Positions 25,093 to 33,646 of a DNA stretch of 64,000 nt are shown piece after piece. Under the pieces are notes generated by a model. The model had not been told where the DNA came from, ran no database searches, and saw only the letters and a program-made list of their open reading frames with translations. Source of the stretch: VXYL01 sp963665195 (GTDB lineage Bacteria; Pseudomonadota; Gammaproteobacteria; Pseudomonadales; Azotimanducaceae); contig OY762070.1 in assembly GCA_963665195.1 (NCBI GenBank), positions 1,550,001-1,614,000 on the forward strand, written 5' to 3'. The position numbers were made by a program, and so were the translations under genes. Positions within the stretch are counted from its first letter, which is position 1. Each line of letters begins with the position of its first letter.

Positions 25093-27486
25093 TCAAGCCA
25101 CCCGTTCGGTGCCGGTGACCTCCAGGCGCACCAGTTCCTCGTATTCCGCGTCGCCCATGCCGAGTTCCTGGGCGAACACTTCGCGGCTGTGCTCGCCGAA
25201 ACGGGGCGAATAGGTAACGCCCACGGCTGGCGTTCGCGACATCGTCCAAGGCAGCGTCGGCAGCAGATGCGTGCCGGACTCGGGATGCGCGACCGGCACG
25301 AGGAAGCCGCGCGCGTCGAACTGCGGATTCGAGTACGCGTAGAGCGGCTTGAACGGCTCGCAGCGCGCGGCGCAAAGGCCTAGGCGGCCGAGCGCGTCCG
25401 CCTGCTCGGCGCAGTGCTGGGTCGCGCACCAGGCGCCGATCGCCGCATCCAGCGCATCCTCGTTCGCCTTGCGCGCCGCGTTCGTGGCGAAGCGCTGATC
25501 GGCGGCGAGTTCCGGTCGGCCGATGTGCGTCGCCAAGGCGCCGAACGCGGCATCCGTCTCTGCCGCCAGCGCCAGCCATTCATCGTCGGCGCAGGCGTAG
25601 ATGCCGTGCGGGGCGAAGCGCGGATGGCGGTTGCCGCCGGGCCCGCGAACGACGCCGTTGGCGTCGTACTCCAGAACGGCGTCGCCGACCTGCACGGCCA
25701 CCGCCTCAATCATGCCGGCGTCGATGCGCTGGCCTTCGCCGGTGTACTTGCGGTGGTTCAGCGCCGCGAGAATCGCCGCCGCCAGATAGTAGCCGGAGAT
25801 CGGATCCGGGATCAGGCCGCCGGTGTTCATCGGCTCGCCGCCCAGGTAGCCGTGGATGGCGGCAAGCCCGGCCATCGGCTCGGTGGTCGCGCCGTTGGCC
25901 GGGTATTCGGCGAGCGGCCCCTGCCGCCCATAGCCCGAGACGGACGCGAAGATCATGCCGGGGCTGTGCTCGTGCAGGGCTTCCAGCGTCACGCCCCAGT
26001 CGGTCATCACATGCGGGCTGAAGTTGTCCACCAGCACGTCGAACTTCGGCAGCAGTCGCCAGAAGATGTCCCGCCCGCGCGGATGGGTCACGTCCAGATT
26101 GATGGCGCGCTTGTTCAGGTTGACGGTGTTGTACATGCCGTTGTTGTTGATGCCGCTCTGGGCGATCGCCGGGTTGCGCACGGCCGGCGGCACCGGCGCC
26201 CCCGCGCCGCGCCAGACATCGGGTCGCCTGACGGTCTCGATCTGGACGACATCGGCGCCCAACAACGCCAAGAGTTCGGTGCAGAACGTGCCCGCCCAGG
26301 CTTGCGTGAAGCACAGCACGCGGACGCCGTCGAGCGGTTGCCCCACGTCCGCCGCCGTCGGCTGCCGGGGCGCGGCCCCCCCGCGCAGTTCGGTGGCATC
26401 CCGCTCGCCGAGCGTCGGCGCCGGGCGACGCAAGCGCCATGGCGTCGCCGACAGCTTCGCCGGCGCCCCGGTCGCTTTCGCGCTCAGCCCGGCGACCTCG
26501 GTCCGCACGATGAAGCGGCGCGCGTTCAACTGCTCGCTGTCGCGAAGCTCGGCGGCGTCCTGCACCACGCCGGAGATGCAGCGCAGCTTCGCGAGACCGT
26601 GGAAAAGCGCCCACTTCGGCCGCGCGGCCGAAGATTGCGCCAGCCCATCGCGCACCGGCCGCGTGTCCTGCTGATGCCGTCCCCAGGGGTTGACGAAGCG
26701 TTCGTCCTCGGCGAGTTCGTCGAGGCCGAGGAACCGCATGGCTTCCGTCCACTGGCGCCAGTCGCCGTAGCCGTAGTTGATGAGGCCGTCGGCGGCCGGC
26801 CACAGCGGCCCCGGCCTGCCCCGCCGACGCAGGCCGTTCGGCCCGAACGCCGCGGCTCGCCCGTCCGGGCCGTCGATGAACAGGCCCATCACCGCCCACG
26901 GCGCGCAGGTGAGTGCCGCCGCCTCGCACTCGCTGACATCGAGCCGCTCGCCGCCGCCCCGATGCAGCGCCGCGGCGGCGGCGATGAAGCCTGCGACGCC
27001 CGCGATATAGCCCGTCTGCCGAACCGGGAGCTGCAACGGCGGCTGGCCATCGACCTTGTTGATGGTCGCCCAGCCGACGCGGGCGCAGGCCGTGAGATTG
27101 TTGCCCGGCACGCCGGCCAGCGGTCCTTCGAGGCCATGCGGCGTGATGGAAAGATGCACCGCGCCGTTCGGAACGCCAGCCGGCGCATTGCCGGTGGTGA
27201 CGACCACATCGGCGCCAGCGCACAGACTCTGCGCCTCGGCCGCCGCTGCCGCCACCGAGTGCTTGTTCCAATTCGCATAGCCATGCAGCAGCGAGCGTTC
27301 AACGCCCGGATCGCCGTGCAGAAACGGCGGCTCGCGGCGCAGCGGATGTCCTTCGAGCGGCTCGACGAGCGTGACGTCCGCGCCGAAGTCCGCGAACAGC
27401 CGCGCCGCCCACGCGCCGGACAGGCGATCCGAAAGGTCGATCACGCGCAGGCCGTCGAACGCGCCTTGGCCGGATTGCGGCTCCAT
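25093..27486 (-). CDS. Tandem-fused type III (CaiB/BaiF) CoA-transferase
   Basis: 797 residues, double the usual 400. The C-terminal half (from about residue 370, PLDGVRVLCFTQAWAGTFCTELLALLGADVVQIE) is a full class III enzyme: GLIPDPISGYYLAAAILAAL contains the catalytic Asp that forms the glutamyl/aspartyl-CoA anhydride. The N-terminal half (DGLRVIDLSDRLSGAWAARLFADFGADVTLVEP) has the same fold, but the matching stretch (VRQTGYIAGVAGF) lacks the Asp. It is probably structural, giving a pseudo-dimer in one chain. The start used is ATG 27486; a TTG lies one codon before it. First gene of an operon with the hydrolase and the CinA/NadD fusion. Confidence 0.87.
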   Translation of the reverse strand: MEPQSGQGAFDGLRVIDLSDRLSGAWAARLFADFGADVTLVEPLEGHPLRREPPFLHGDPGVERSLLHGYANWNKHSVAAAAAEAQSLCAGADVVVTTGNAPAGVPNGAVHLSITPHGLEGPLAGVPGNNLTACARVGWATINKVDGQPPLQLPVRQTGYIAGVAGFIAAAAALHRGGGERLDVSECEAAALTCAPWAVMGLFIDGPDGRAAAFGPNGLRRRGRPGPLWPAADGLINYGYGDWRQWTEAMRFLGLDELAEDERFVNPWGRHQQDTRPVRDGLAQSSAARPKWALFHGLAKLRCISGVVQDAAELRDSEQLNARRFIVRTEVAGLSAKATGAPAKLSATPWRLRRPAPTLGERDATELRGGAAPRQPTAADVGQPLDGVRVLCFTQAWAGTFCTELLALLGADVVQIETVRRPDVWRGAGAPVPPAVRNPAIAQSGINNNGMYNTVNLNKRAINLDVTHPRGRDIFWRLLPKFDVLVDNFSPHVMTDWGVTLEALHEHSPGMIFASVSGYGRQGPLAEYPANGATTEPMAGLAAIHGYLGGEPMNTGGLIPDPISGYYLAAAILAALNHRKYTGEGQRIDAGMIEAVAVQVGDAVLEYDANGVVRGPGGNRHPRFAPHGIYACADDEWLALAAETDAAFGALATHIGRPELAADQRFATNAARKANEDALDAAIGAWCATQHCAEQADALGRLGLCAARCEPFKPLYAYSNPQFDARGFLVPVAHPESGTHLLPTLPWTMSRTPAVGVTYSPRFGEHSREVFAQELGMGDAEYEELVRLEVTGTERVA

Positions 27487-27639
27487 CAATCATCTGTCCC
27501 GATGCCGAAGCGGGCCATTCTCTACGGGCGGCGGCGCGCGTTCAATCGCCCAAGAGCCGAGGGTGCAGGACAGATCTCCGGCAAACGGCACGCAGTCGGG
27601 TATAGTCTGCGCCGCACCCACCCTTGCGAGGAAAGGCCG

Positions 27640-28899
27640 TTGTCCCAGCGTCAGTGGCTCGGCAAGCTGCGCCATGCCGCCGCCGCGATCTGCGCCGTGC
27701 TGGTTGCCGGTTGCGGCGAAGATGCTGTCGACCCCCAAGCCGTCGCGTCGCCGGAACTGGCCGCGCAGGCCGTCGGGCGCATCGCCCAAGGCGAGGCCGT
27801 CGACGCCAAGAAGCCGGGCGAGCGCGGCGACGCGACGCAGAACCAGACCAAGGCCGCTGCCGACGCCAAGGGCGGCACCGAGCAGCGCGCGGCGAGATTC
27901 CGGCAGATGGCGAACCAGCGCCTCGCCAATCCGACCCCCGCCACCCCGGTCGCCATCGCCACCGTCAAGCGCGGTTCCGTCGAGGCCTACTACCACGGTT
28001 CCACAAATCTCACCGCAGCCGAAGAAGCGGTGGTCGTCGCCCGCACCCAGGGCGTGGTCGAGGCGCTGTTCGTCGAGGAGGGCGACGTCGTCGAGGCCGG
28101 CCAGCCCCTCGCGCAGCTCGAAACCGAACGCCTCGCCCTCGAAGTCGCCCGCTCCAAAGTGCAGCTCGCGAATCTCAAGGCCGCCTACGAGCGCGCCGAA
28201 CGGCTGCACGAGGCGCGCATGGTGTCGCCGAACGAGTACGACACGGCGCGCTTCAGCTACCAGGCGGAGGCTACCAATCTGCAACTGCGCGAGTTCGAAC
28301 TGCGCGAGGCGACCATCCGCGCCACCATCGGCGGGGTGATCACCCGGCGGCATGTGAAGGTCGGCTACACCCTGAGCCAGAACGAGCCCGCATTCGAGAT
28401 GAAGCGCCTCGATACCGTCGAGGCCGAACTCAACATCCCGGAGCGCGAGATCGGCCGCATCCGCGTCGGCCAGTACGCCCGCGTGCTGATCGACGCCTTG
28501 GCGGACCAGCGTTTCGAGGGCGACGTGCAGCGCGTCGCGCCGGAGGTGGACCCTGCGTCCGGCACCTTTCGCGCCACCGTGGTGCTCGACAACGAGGGCG
28601 GCCGGCTGCGGCCCGGAATGTTCGCCCGCGTGCAGGTGCGCACGGACCGGCGCGACGATGCGCTGACCGCGCCGCTCGAAGCGGTGGTCGCGCTGCGCGA
28701 CAAGAGCAGCCTGTTCGTGGTCGCCGATGGCGTGGCCGAACGGCGCGCCGTGACCACCGGCTACGTTTCGGACGGCGTGATCGAGATTCTCACCGGCGCG
28801 GAAGAAGGCGAGCAGGTGGTGATGACCGGCCAGGACGGCCTGCGCGACGGTGCCCGGGTCACGGTGGTGGACGGCTATCCGGCCCTCGCCGACAGCTGA
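27640..28899 (+). CDS. RND efflux periplasmic adaptor lipoprotein
   Basis: 419 residues from TTG 27640, preceded by GAGGAAAGG at good spacing. A lipoprotein signal (LRHAAAAICAVLVAGC) gives an acylated Cys near residue 22. A low-complexity linker follows, then the MFP core: barrel-sandwich half EAVVVARTQGVVEALFVEEGDVVEAGQPLAQLE, an alpha-hairpin (170-230) and IRATIGGVITRRHVKVGYTL, then beta-barrel and membrane-proximal domains. The adaptor links inner-membrane RND pumps to an outer-membrane channel. Both permeases lie downstream on the same strand, the first 49 bases away. TATAGT at 27601 is a likely -10. No outer-membrane factor gene is in the window. Confidence 0.9.
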   Translation: MSQRQWLGKLRHAAAAICAVLVAGCGEDAVDPQAVASPELAAQAVGRIAQGEAVDAKKPGERGDATQNQTKAAADAKGGTEQRAARFRQMANQRLANPTPATPVAIATVKRGSVEAYYHGSTNLTAAEEAVVVARTQGVVEALFVEEGDVVEAGQPLAQLETERLALEVARSKVQLANLKAAYERAERLHEARMVSPNEYDTARFSYQAEATNLQLREFELREATIRATIGGVITRRHVKVGYTLSQNEPAFEMKRLDTVEAELNIPEREIGRIRVGQYARVLIDALADQRFEGDVQRVAPEVDPASGTFRATVVLDNEGGRLRPGMFARVQVRTDRRDDALTAPLEAVVALRDKSSLFVVADGVAERRAVTTGYVSDGVIEILTGAEEGEQVVMTGQDGLRDGARVTVVDGYPALADS

Positions 28900-28948
28900 T
28901 TCCGGCCCGCCAGCCGTCCGGCGGCGCCCGCCGCGCTGAGCCCGCGCC

Positions 28949-31900
28949 ATGAACGTCATCGCCACGGCCGTCGCCCGGCCCGTCACGGTAGCCATGGCGA
29001 CGTTCGCCGCGGCCCTGTTCGGCGGCCTGTCCCTCGATCGCCTCGGCCTCAATCTGCTCCCCGAACTCGCCTATCCCACCCTCACCGTGCGTACGGACTT
29101 CGAAGGCGCTGCGCCGGCGGAGGTGGAGGAGCAGGTCACCCGCCGCCTCGAAGAGCGCGTCGGGGTGGTGGGGGGCCTGCGCCGCATGCACTCCATTTCC
29201 GCCGCCGAGCGATCTGACGTGATCCTGGAGTTCGCCTGGGGCACCGACATGAACGACGCCGCGGTGGAAGTGCGCGAGAAGCTGGACCTGGTGCAGCTAC
29301 CGCTCGACATCGAACGGCCATCGCTCTTGCGCCTGAACCCCAATCTGGACCCCATCGTGCGCGCCGCGCTGGTGCTGAAGGGCCACGACGGCGCGGTGGC
29401 GATCGCCGAGCTGCAGGAACTGCGCCGCTTCTCCGAAGACGTGGTCAAGAAGCGTCTCGACCCGGTGATCGGCGTCGCCGCGGTGCTCGTGAGCGGCGGC
29501 TACGAGGACGAAATCGCCGTCAACGTGGACCAGGAACGGCTCGCCCAGCTCGGCATCAACGTCCAGCAGCTCGGCGCGCGGCTGCAGGCCGCCAACGTCA
29601 ACCTGTCCGGCGGCCGGCTGACGGATCGCGGCCAGGAGTTCCTCGTGCGCACCATGAACGAGTTCGAGACCGTGCAGGACATCGCCGACACCATCATCTT
29701 CCAGCAGCAGGGCAGCGTGCTGCGCCTGAGCGACGTGGCGGATGTCTTCGAGAGCCAGAAGGAACGCGACAGCGTGATGCGCGTCGACGGTTTCGAGGCC
29801 ATCGAGATCGCGCTCTACAAGGAAGGCGATGCCAATACCGTGGCGGTGGCGACGGAAGTCGAACGGCGCATGGCGCAAATCGCCGAGGAACTGCCCGCCG
29901 ACTACGAATTGGTGCAGATATACAACCAGGCCGACTTCATCTCCGCGGCCATCGACGAGGTGCAGTCGGCGGCCATCATCGGCGCCTTCTTCGCCGTCAT
30001 CGTCCTGTATCTGTTCCTCAAAGACGTGCGCAGCACGCTGATCGTCACCGCCACCATCCCGGTCTCGGTGCTGGCGACCTTCGTCATGATGGACGCCTTC
30101 GACATCACCCTGAACATCATGAGCCTCGGCGGCATCGCGCTCGCCGTCGGCATGCTGATGGACAATGCCATCGTCGTGCTGGAGAACATCGCCCGGCACC
30201 GGGATGCCGGCCGCCACGACCCGCGCGCTTCGCTCGGCGATGCGGCCCGCGCCGGCACCTCGGAAGTGAGTGGCGCGGTGCTCGCCTCCACCATGACGAC
30301 CATCGCGGTGTTCCTGCCGCTGGCGTTCGTCGAAGGCATCGCCGGCCAGCTGTTCCGCGACCAGGCGCTCACCGTCGCCTTCGCCCTGGTCGCCTCGCTG
30401 CTGCTGGCATTTACGCTGATCCCGATGCTGGCCGCCATCGAACCCCGCCGCGCAGCCAGCGGCGCGACGGATGCCCAGCCGCTGCCGAAACGCCGCTGGC
30501 GGCGCATGATGGGTGCGCCGGGGCGCTTCCTCGTGTACGCCGCCGTGCGCGCCGGCCAAGCCATCGGCTGGGCGCTGTCCAGCCTGCTGCGCCCGATCGA
30601 GTGGACCTTCGACCGCGCCTACGACCAAGCCTTCAAGGGCTTCGACGCCCTGCTGCGCGCCGCCCTGCGGTTTCGCGCACTGACCCTGGCCGTCGCGGTA
30701 GCGGCCTTAGGCGGCACCGTGGCACTCGCGCCGACGCTACCCGTGGAGCTCATTCCGTCACTCTCCCAGGGCGAGTTCCGCGTCGACATGGAACTCGAAC
30801 CGGGCACCCGTCTGGAGATCACCGACGGCGTGTTGGCCGATGTCCAGCAGCGCCTGCTGCGCTATCCCATCGTCGAGCGCACCTACTCCGTGGCCGGCAC
30901 TGGCGGCCGGCTCGATGCCAGCGCCACGCGCGGCGGCGAGCAGATCGGCGAGCTCAACGTCGTGCTGTTCGAGGGCACGAGTCCAGCCGACGAGGCGCTC
31001 GCGATGTCCCTTGCCCGGCAGGAGCTCGCGGCAGTGCCGGCGGCGCAGTTCCAGGTCGACCGGCCGCAGCTCTTCACCTTCGCGACGCCCTTGGAGATCG
31101 AGATCGCCGGCAACGACCTGCAAGCCATCGAGACGCTGGCCACGGGACTGGTCGCGCTGATGTCCGCCTCGCCTTCGTTCAGCGACGTCGAGTCCTCCAT
31201 CCGCCCCGGCTACCCGGAGCTGCAGATCGAGTTCGACCAGGAGCGCACCGCGGCCACGGGCCTGTTCGTGCCGGACGTGGCGAACCGCGTGGTGCGCAAA
31301 ATCCGCGGCGACGTGCCCACCAAGTTCACCTGGCGCGACAAGCGGGTAGACATCCGCGTGCGCTTGGACGAGCAGGAGCGCAACTCGCAGGCGGATGTGG
31401 AGAACCTGCTGGTCGATGCGGGGAACCGGCAGGTGCGCCTCGGCGCACTGGCCGATGTCAAGCTCGCCACCGGACCGGCGGATATCCAGCGCATCGGCCA
31501 GAAGCGCGTCGCCGTGGTGAGCGCGCATGTCGAGCACGGCGATCTCGCCGCCGGCGGACAGGAAGCGTCGAACATGCTCGCCGGCCTCCTGCATCCGCCC
31601 AACGTGTCGAGCCGCGTCGGCGGGCAGGCGGAAGAGATGGAGGCGTCGTTCGACTCCCTGCGCATCGCGCTGATCCTCGCCCTGGTGCTCGTCTACCTCG
31701 TCATGGCATCGCTCTTCGAGTCCCTGCTGCACCCGTTCGTCATCATGTTCACGGCGCCGCTCGCCGCCATCGGCGCGATTCTCGGCATCTTCGCGACCGG
31801 CATCTCCGTCTCCGTCGTGGTCTTCATCGGCGCGATCCTCTTGGTCGGCATCGTGGTGAACAACGCCATCGTGCTGGTGGACCGAGTCAACCGGCTGCGC

Positions 31901-32179
31901 CTCGGCGGCCTGGACCGGCGCACCGCGGTGCTCACCGGCGCGAGGCAGCGGTTTCGCCCCATCGTGATGACCACGGCCACGACGGTGCTCGGCCTGCTGC
32001 CGATGGCCATCGGCCTTGGCGAAGCCGCCGAGCTGCGCACGCCCATGGCCATCACGGTGATCGGCGGCCTCTTGGTCGCGACGCTCCTGACGCTCATCGT
32101 CATCCCCGTGGTCTACGACCTGGTGGATCGCAAGCAGATCCACGGCGACGTATTCGACGAGGAGACGGCGCCCGCGTAG
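28949..32179 (+). CDS. RND-family efflux permease 1
   Basis: 1076 residues, full length for the hydrophobic/amphiphilic-efflux family. The N-terminal ARPVTVAMATFAAALFG is TM1, paired porter domains follow, and VGMLMDNAIVVLEN in TM4 carries the proton-relay Asp. The second half repeats the topology (LVYLVMASLFESLLHPFVIMFTAPLAAIGA, VGIVVNNAIVLVDRVNR). An insert of about 75 residues (AIEPRRAASGATDAQPLPKRRWRR..) follows the TM6 region. Inner-membrane drug/proton antiporter; substrate not readable. It sits between its adaptor and the Uma2 gene. Confidence 0.93.
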   Translation: MNVIATAVARPVTVAMATFAAALFGGLSLDRLGLNLLPELAYPTLTVRTDFEGAAPAEVEEQVTRRLEERVGVVGGLRRMHSISAAERSDVILEFAWGTDMNDAAVEVREKLDLVQLPLDIERPSLLRLNPNLDPIVRAALVLKGHDGAVAIAELQELRRFSEDVVKKRLDPVIGVAAVLVSGGYEDEIAVNVDQERLAQLGINVQQLGARLQAANVNLSGGRLTDRGQEFLVRTMNEFETVQDIADTIIFQQQGSVLRLSDVADVFESQKERDSVMRVDGFEAIEIALYKEGDANTVAVATEVERRMAQIAEELPADYELVQIYNQADFISAAIDEVQSAAIIGAFFAVIVLYLFLKDVRSTLIVTATIPVSVLATFVMMDAFDITLNIMSLGGIALAVGMLMDNAIVVLENIARHRDAGRHDPRASLGDAARAGTSEVSGAVLASTMTTIAVFLPLAFVEGIAGQLFRDQALTVAFALVASLLLAFTLIPMLAAIEPRRAASGATDAQPLPKRRWRRMMGAPGRFLVYAAVRAGQAIGWALSSLLRPIEWTFDRAYDQAFKGFDALLRAALRFRALTLAVAVAALGGTVALAPTLPVELIPSLSQGEFRVDMELEPGTRLEITDGVLADVQQRLLRYPIVERTYSVAGTGGRLDASATRGGEQIGELNVVLFEGTSPADEALAMSLARQELAAVPAAQFQVDRPQLFTFATPLEIEIAGNDLQAIETLATGLVALMSASPSFSDVESSIRPGYPELQIEFDQERTAATGLFVPDVANRVVRKIRGDVPTKFTWRDKRVDIRVRLDEQERNSQADVENLLVDAGNRQVRLGALADVKLATGPADIQRIGQKRVAVVSAHVEHGDLAAGGQEASNMLAGLLHPPNVSSRVGGQAEEMEASFDSLRIALILALVLVYLVMASLFESLLHPFVIMFTAPLAAIGAILGIFATGISVSVVVFIGAILLVGIVVNNAIVLVDRVNRLRLGGLDRRTAVLTGARQRFRPIVMTTATTVLGLLPMAIGLGEAAELRTPMAITVIGGLLVATLLTLIVIPVVYDLVDRKQIHGDVFDEETAPA

Positions 32180-32214
32180 AGCGCCGCAGGCCGCGGCTGT
32201 GATACGGTATCGGC

Positions 32215-33138
32215 ATGGTTGCAGAACGGCTCGTCAACGGCACGCTCCTGGCTGCGGACGGTTCGCCGCAGCTCCCCCATGTGTCCTACGACGAAGACGG
32301 CTACCCCCACTCGGACGGAGCGCCTTTGGGCCAGAACTCCACCCAGGTCGAAGAGATCCTGTCAGCCTTCGCGGCGCTGCGGCGGTTCGTCCGCGAGCGC
32401 TTCCCGGACGCTTTCACCGGCTGCGACATGTTCATGTACCCGCAGCGCGGGAGCACGAAGTCCGTCGCCCCGGACGTGTTCGTCGCCTTCGGCGCGGGCG
32501 ACCACCCGCGCCTGTCGTACAAGCTGTTCGAGGGCGAGCCCGTGCCCTCGTTCGTGCTGGAGGTGCTGTCCGGCGGTACCGCGGACAAGGACCTCGGAGC
32601 CAAGCGCGACGCGTACGCGGCGATGGGCGTGGAGGAGTACTTCATGTTCGATCCGTTCGGCCTGCGCATCGCCCGCGGCATCAAAGCCGAGCGCCTATGC
32701 AAGGACGAGTACAAGGCCATGTGCCCGGTGGCGGACGGCGTTTATAGGAGCGATAGGCTAGAGCTTGAGTTCCGGGTCGAAGACGGCCGGCTGCGCATGC
32801 GCGACCCTGCCACGGGCGATGACCTCCGGGACCTCGACCAGGAGACCGAGGCGCGGCTCGCCGCCGAAGGACGCGCGCGGGCCGAAGCCGTAGCTCGACG
32901 CACCGCCGAAAAACGCGCCCGGGCCGATGCCGAAGCTCGGCACACCGCCGAAGAACGCGCCCGGGCCGATGCCGAAGCTCGACGCGTCGCCGAAGAACGC
33001 GCCCGGGCCGAGGCCGAAGCTCGGCGCACCGCCGAAGAACGCACGCGAGCGGAGGCCCAAGCTCGCCGCGTCGCGGAAGCCGAGGTCGCCCGCCTAAGGC
33101 GCCTGCTCCGCGACGGGGGAGCGGCGGAAGACGGCTAA
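32215..33138 (+). CDS. Uma2-family PD-(D/E)XK nuclease-like protein with coiled-coil tail
   Basis: 307 residues. Residues 30-190 are a Uma2/DUF820 domain: VAPDVFVAFG, FVLEVLSGGTADKDLGAKRDAYAAMGVEEYFMFDP give the P-D...E-V-x-S...D...K...Y...G-V-x-E-Y pattern of this restriction-nuclease-like fold. From about residue 215 the protein is a charged coiled coil of 9-10-residue units (A-E-A-R-x-x-A-E-E-R-A-R), a common extension in the family. The function of Uma2 proteins is not established. It separates the two RND permeases, and its upstream 20 bases and start are nearly repeated before the truncated copy at 33213. Confidence 0.85.
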   Translation: MVAERLVNGTLLAADGSPQLPHVSYDEDGYPHSDGAPLGQNSTQVEEILSAFAALRRFVRERFPDAFTGCDMFMYPQRGSTKSVAPDVFVAFGAGDHPRLSYKLFEGEPVPSFVLEVLSGGTADKDLGAKRDAYAAMGVEEYFMFDPFGLRIARGIKAERLCKDEYKAMCPVADGVYRSDRLELEFRVEDGRLRMRDPATGDDLRDLDQETEARLAAEGRARAEAVARRTAEKRARADAEARHTAEERARADAEARRVAEERARAEAEARRTAEERTRAEAQARRVAEAEVARLRRLLRDGGAAEDG

Positions 33139-33212
33139 GTCTGCCCTGCCCGCCAGCAGCCGTCGCCTGCCGAAGGCCAAGGCCGCTGGCCTAGCTGTGC
33201 TACGGTACGGAA

Positions 33213-33614
33213 ATGGTTGCAGAACGGCTGGTCAACGGCGCACCGGAGGAGGCGCTGCTGGCGGCGGACGGCTCGCCGCGGCTGCCCCATGTGGCCTACG
33301 ACGACGACGGCTATACCCACATGGACGGCGGACCTTTGGGGCAGAACCTCATCCAGGTGGAGCGGATCCACGATGTGTTCGGGGCGCTGCGCCGCTGGGT
33401 GCGCGAGCGCCTGCCGGACGCCTTCATCGGCTGCGACATGTTCGTCTATCGGCGACGCGGGGTCATCAAGGGCGCCGTCGCGCCGGACGTGCTGGTCGCC
33501 CGCCATGTCGGCGACGACCCGCCGTGGACCTCGTACAAGCTCTTCGAGGGCCGGCCGGCGCCGTCGTTCGTGCTCGAAGTGCTGTCGGGGAGCACCGCGG
33601 TGCTCGCCGCCTGA
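33213..33614 (+). pseudogene. Truncated Uma2-family copy
   Basis: 133 residues closely similar to the first part of the preceding Uma2 protein (MVAERLVNG, FIGCDMFVYRR, VAPDVLVA, SYKLFEGRPAPSFVLEVLSGSTA). It ends just after EVLSGSTA, before the D...K...Y part of the active site and without the coiled coil. The start region (TACGGTA then ATGGTTGCAGAACGG) is shared with the upstream copy, so this is a tandem duplicate that lost its 3' half. Only 32 bases separate it from the second RND permease gene. Confidence 0.83.
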
Positions 33615-33646
33615 TTCCCCGCCCGCCTGAAGATGTCGCTGCATAG

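Noticed and set aside
25414..27639. Large N-terminal extension of the RND adaptor frame
   Set aside because: It is antisense to the CoA-transferase. The lipoprotein signal at the TTG 27640 start, with its ribosome site, marks the true beginning.
33600..33614. TGA at the end of the truncated Uma2 copy as another Sec codon
   Set aside because: The sequence after the TGA does not continue the Uma2 fold and no Cys is expected there.
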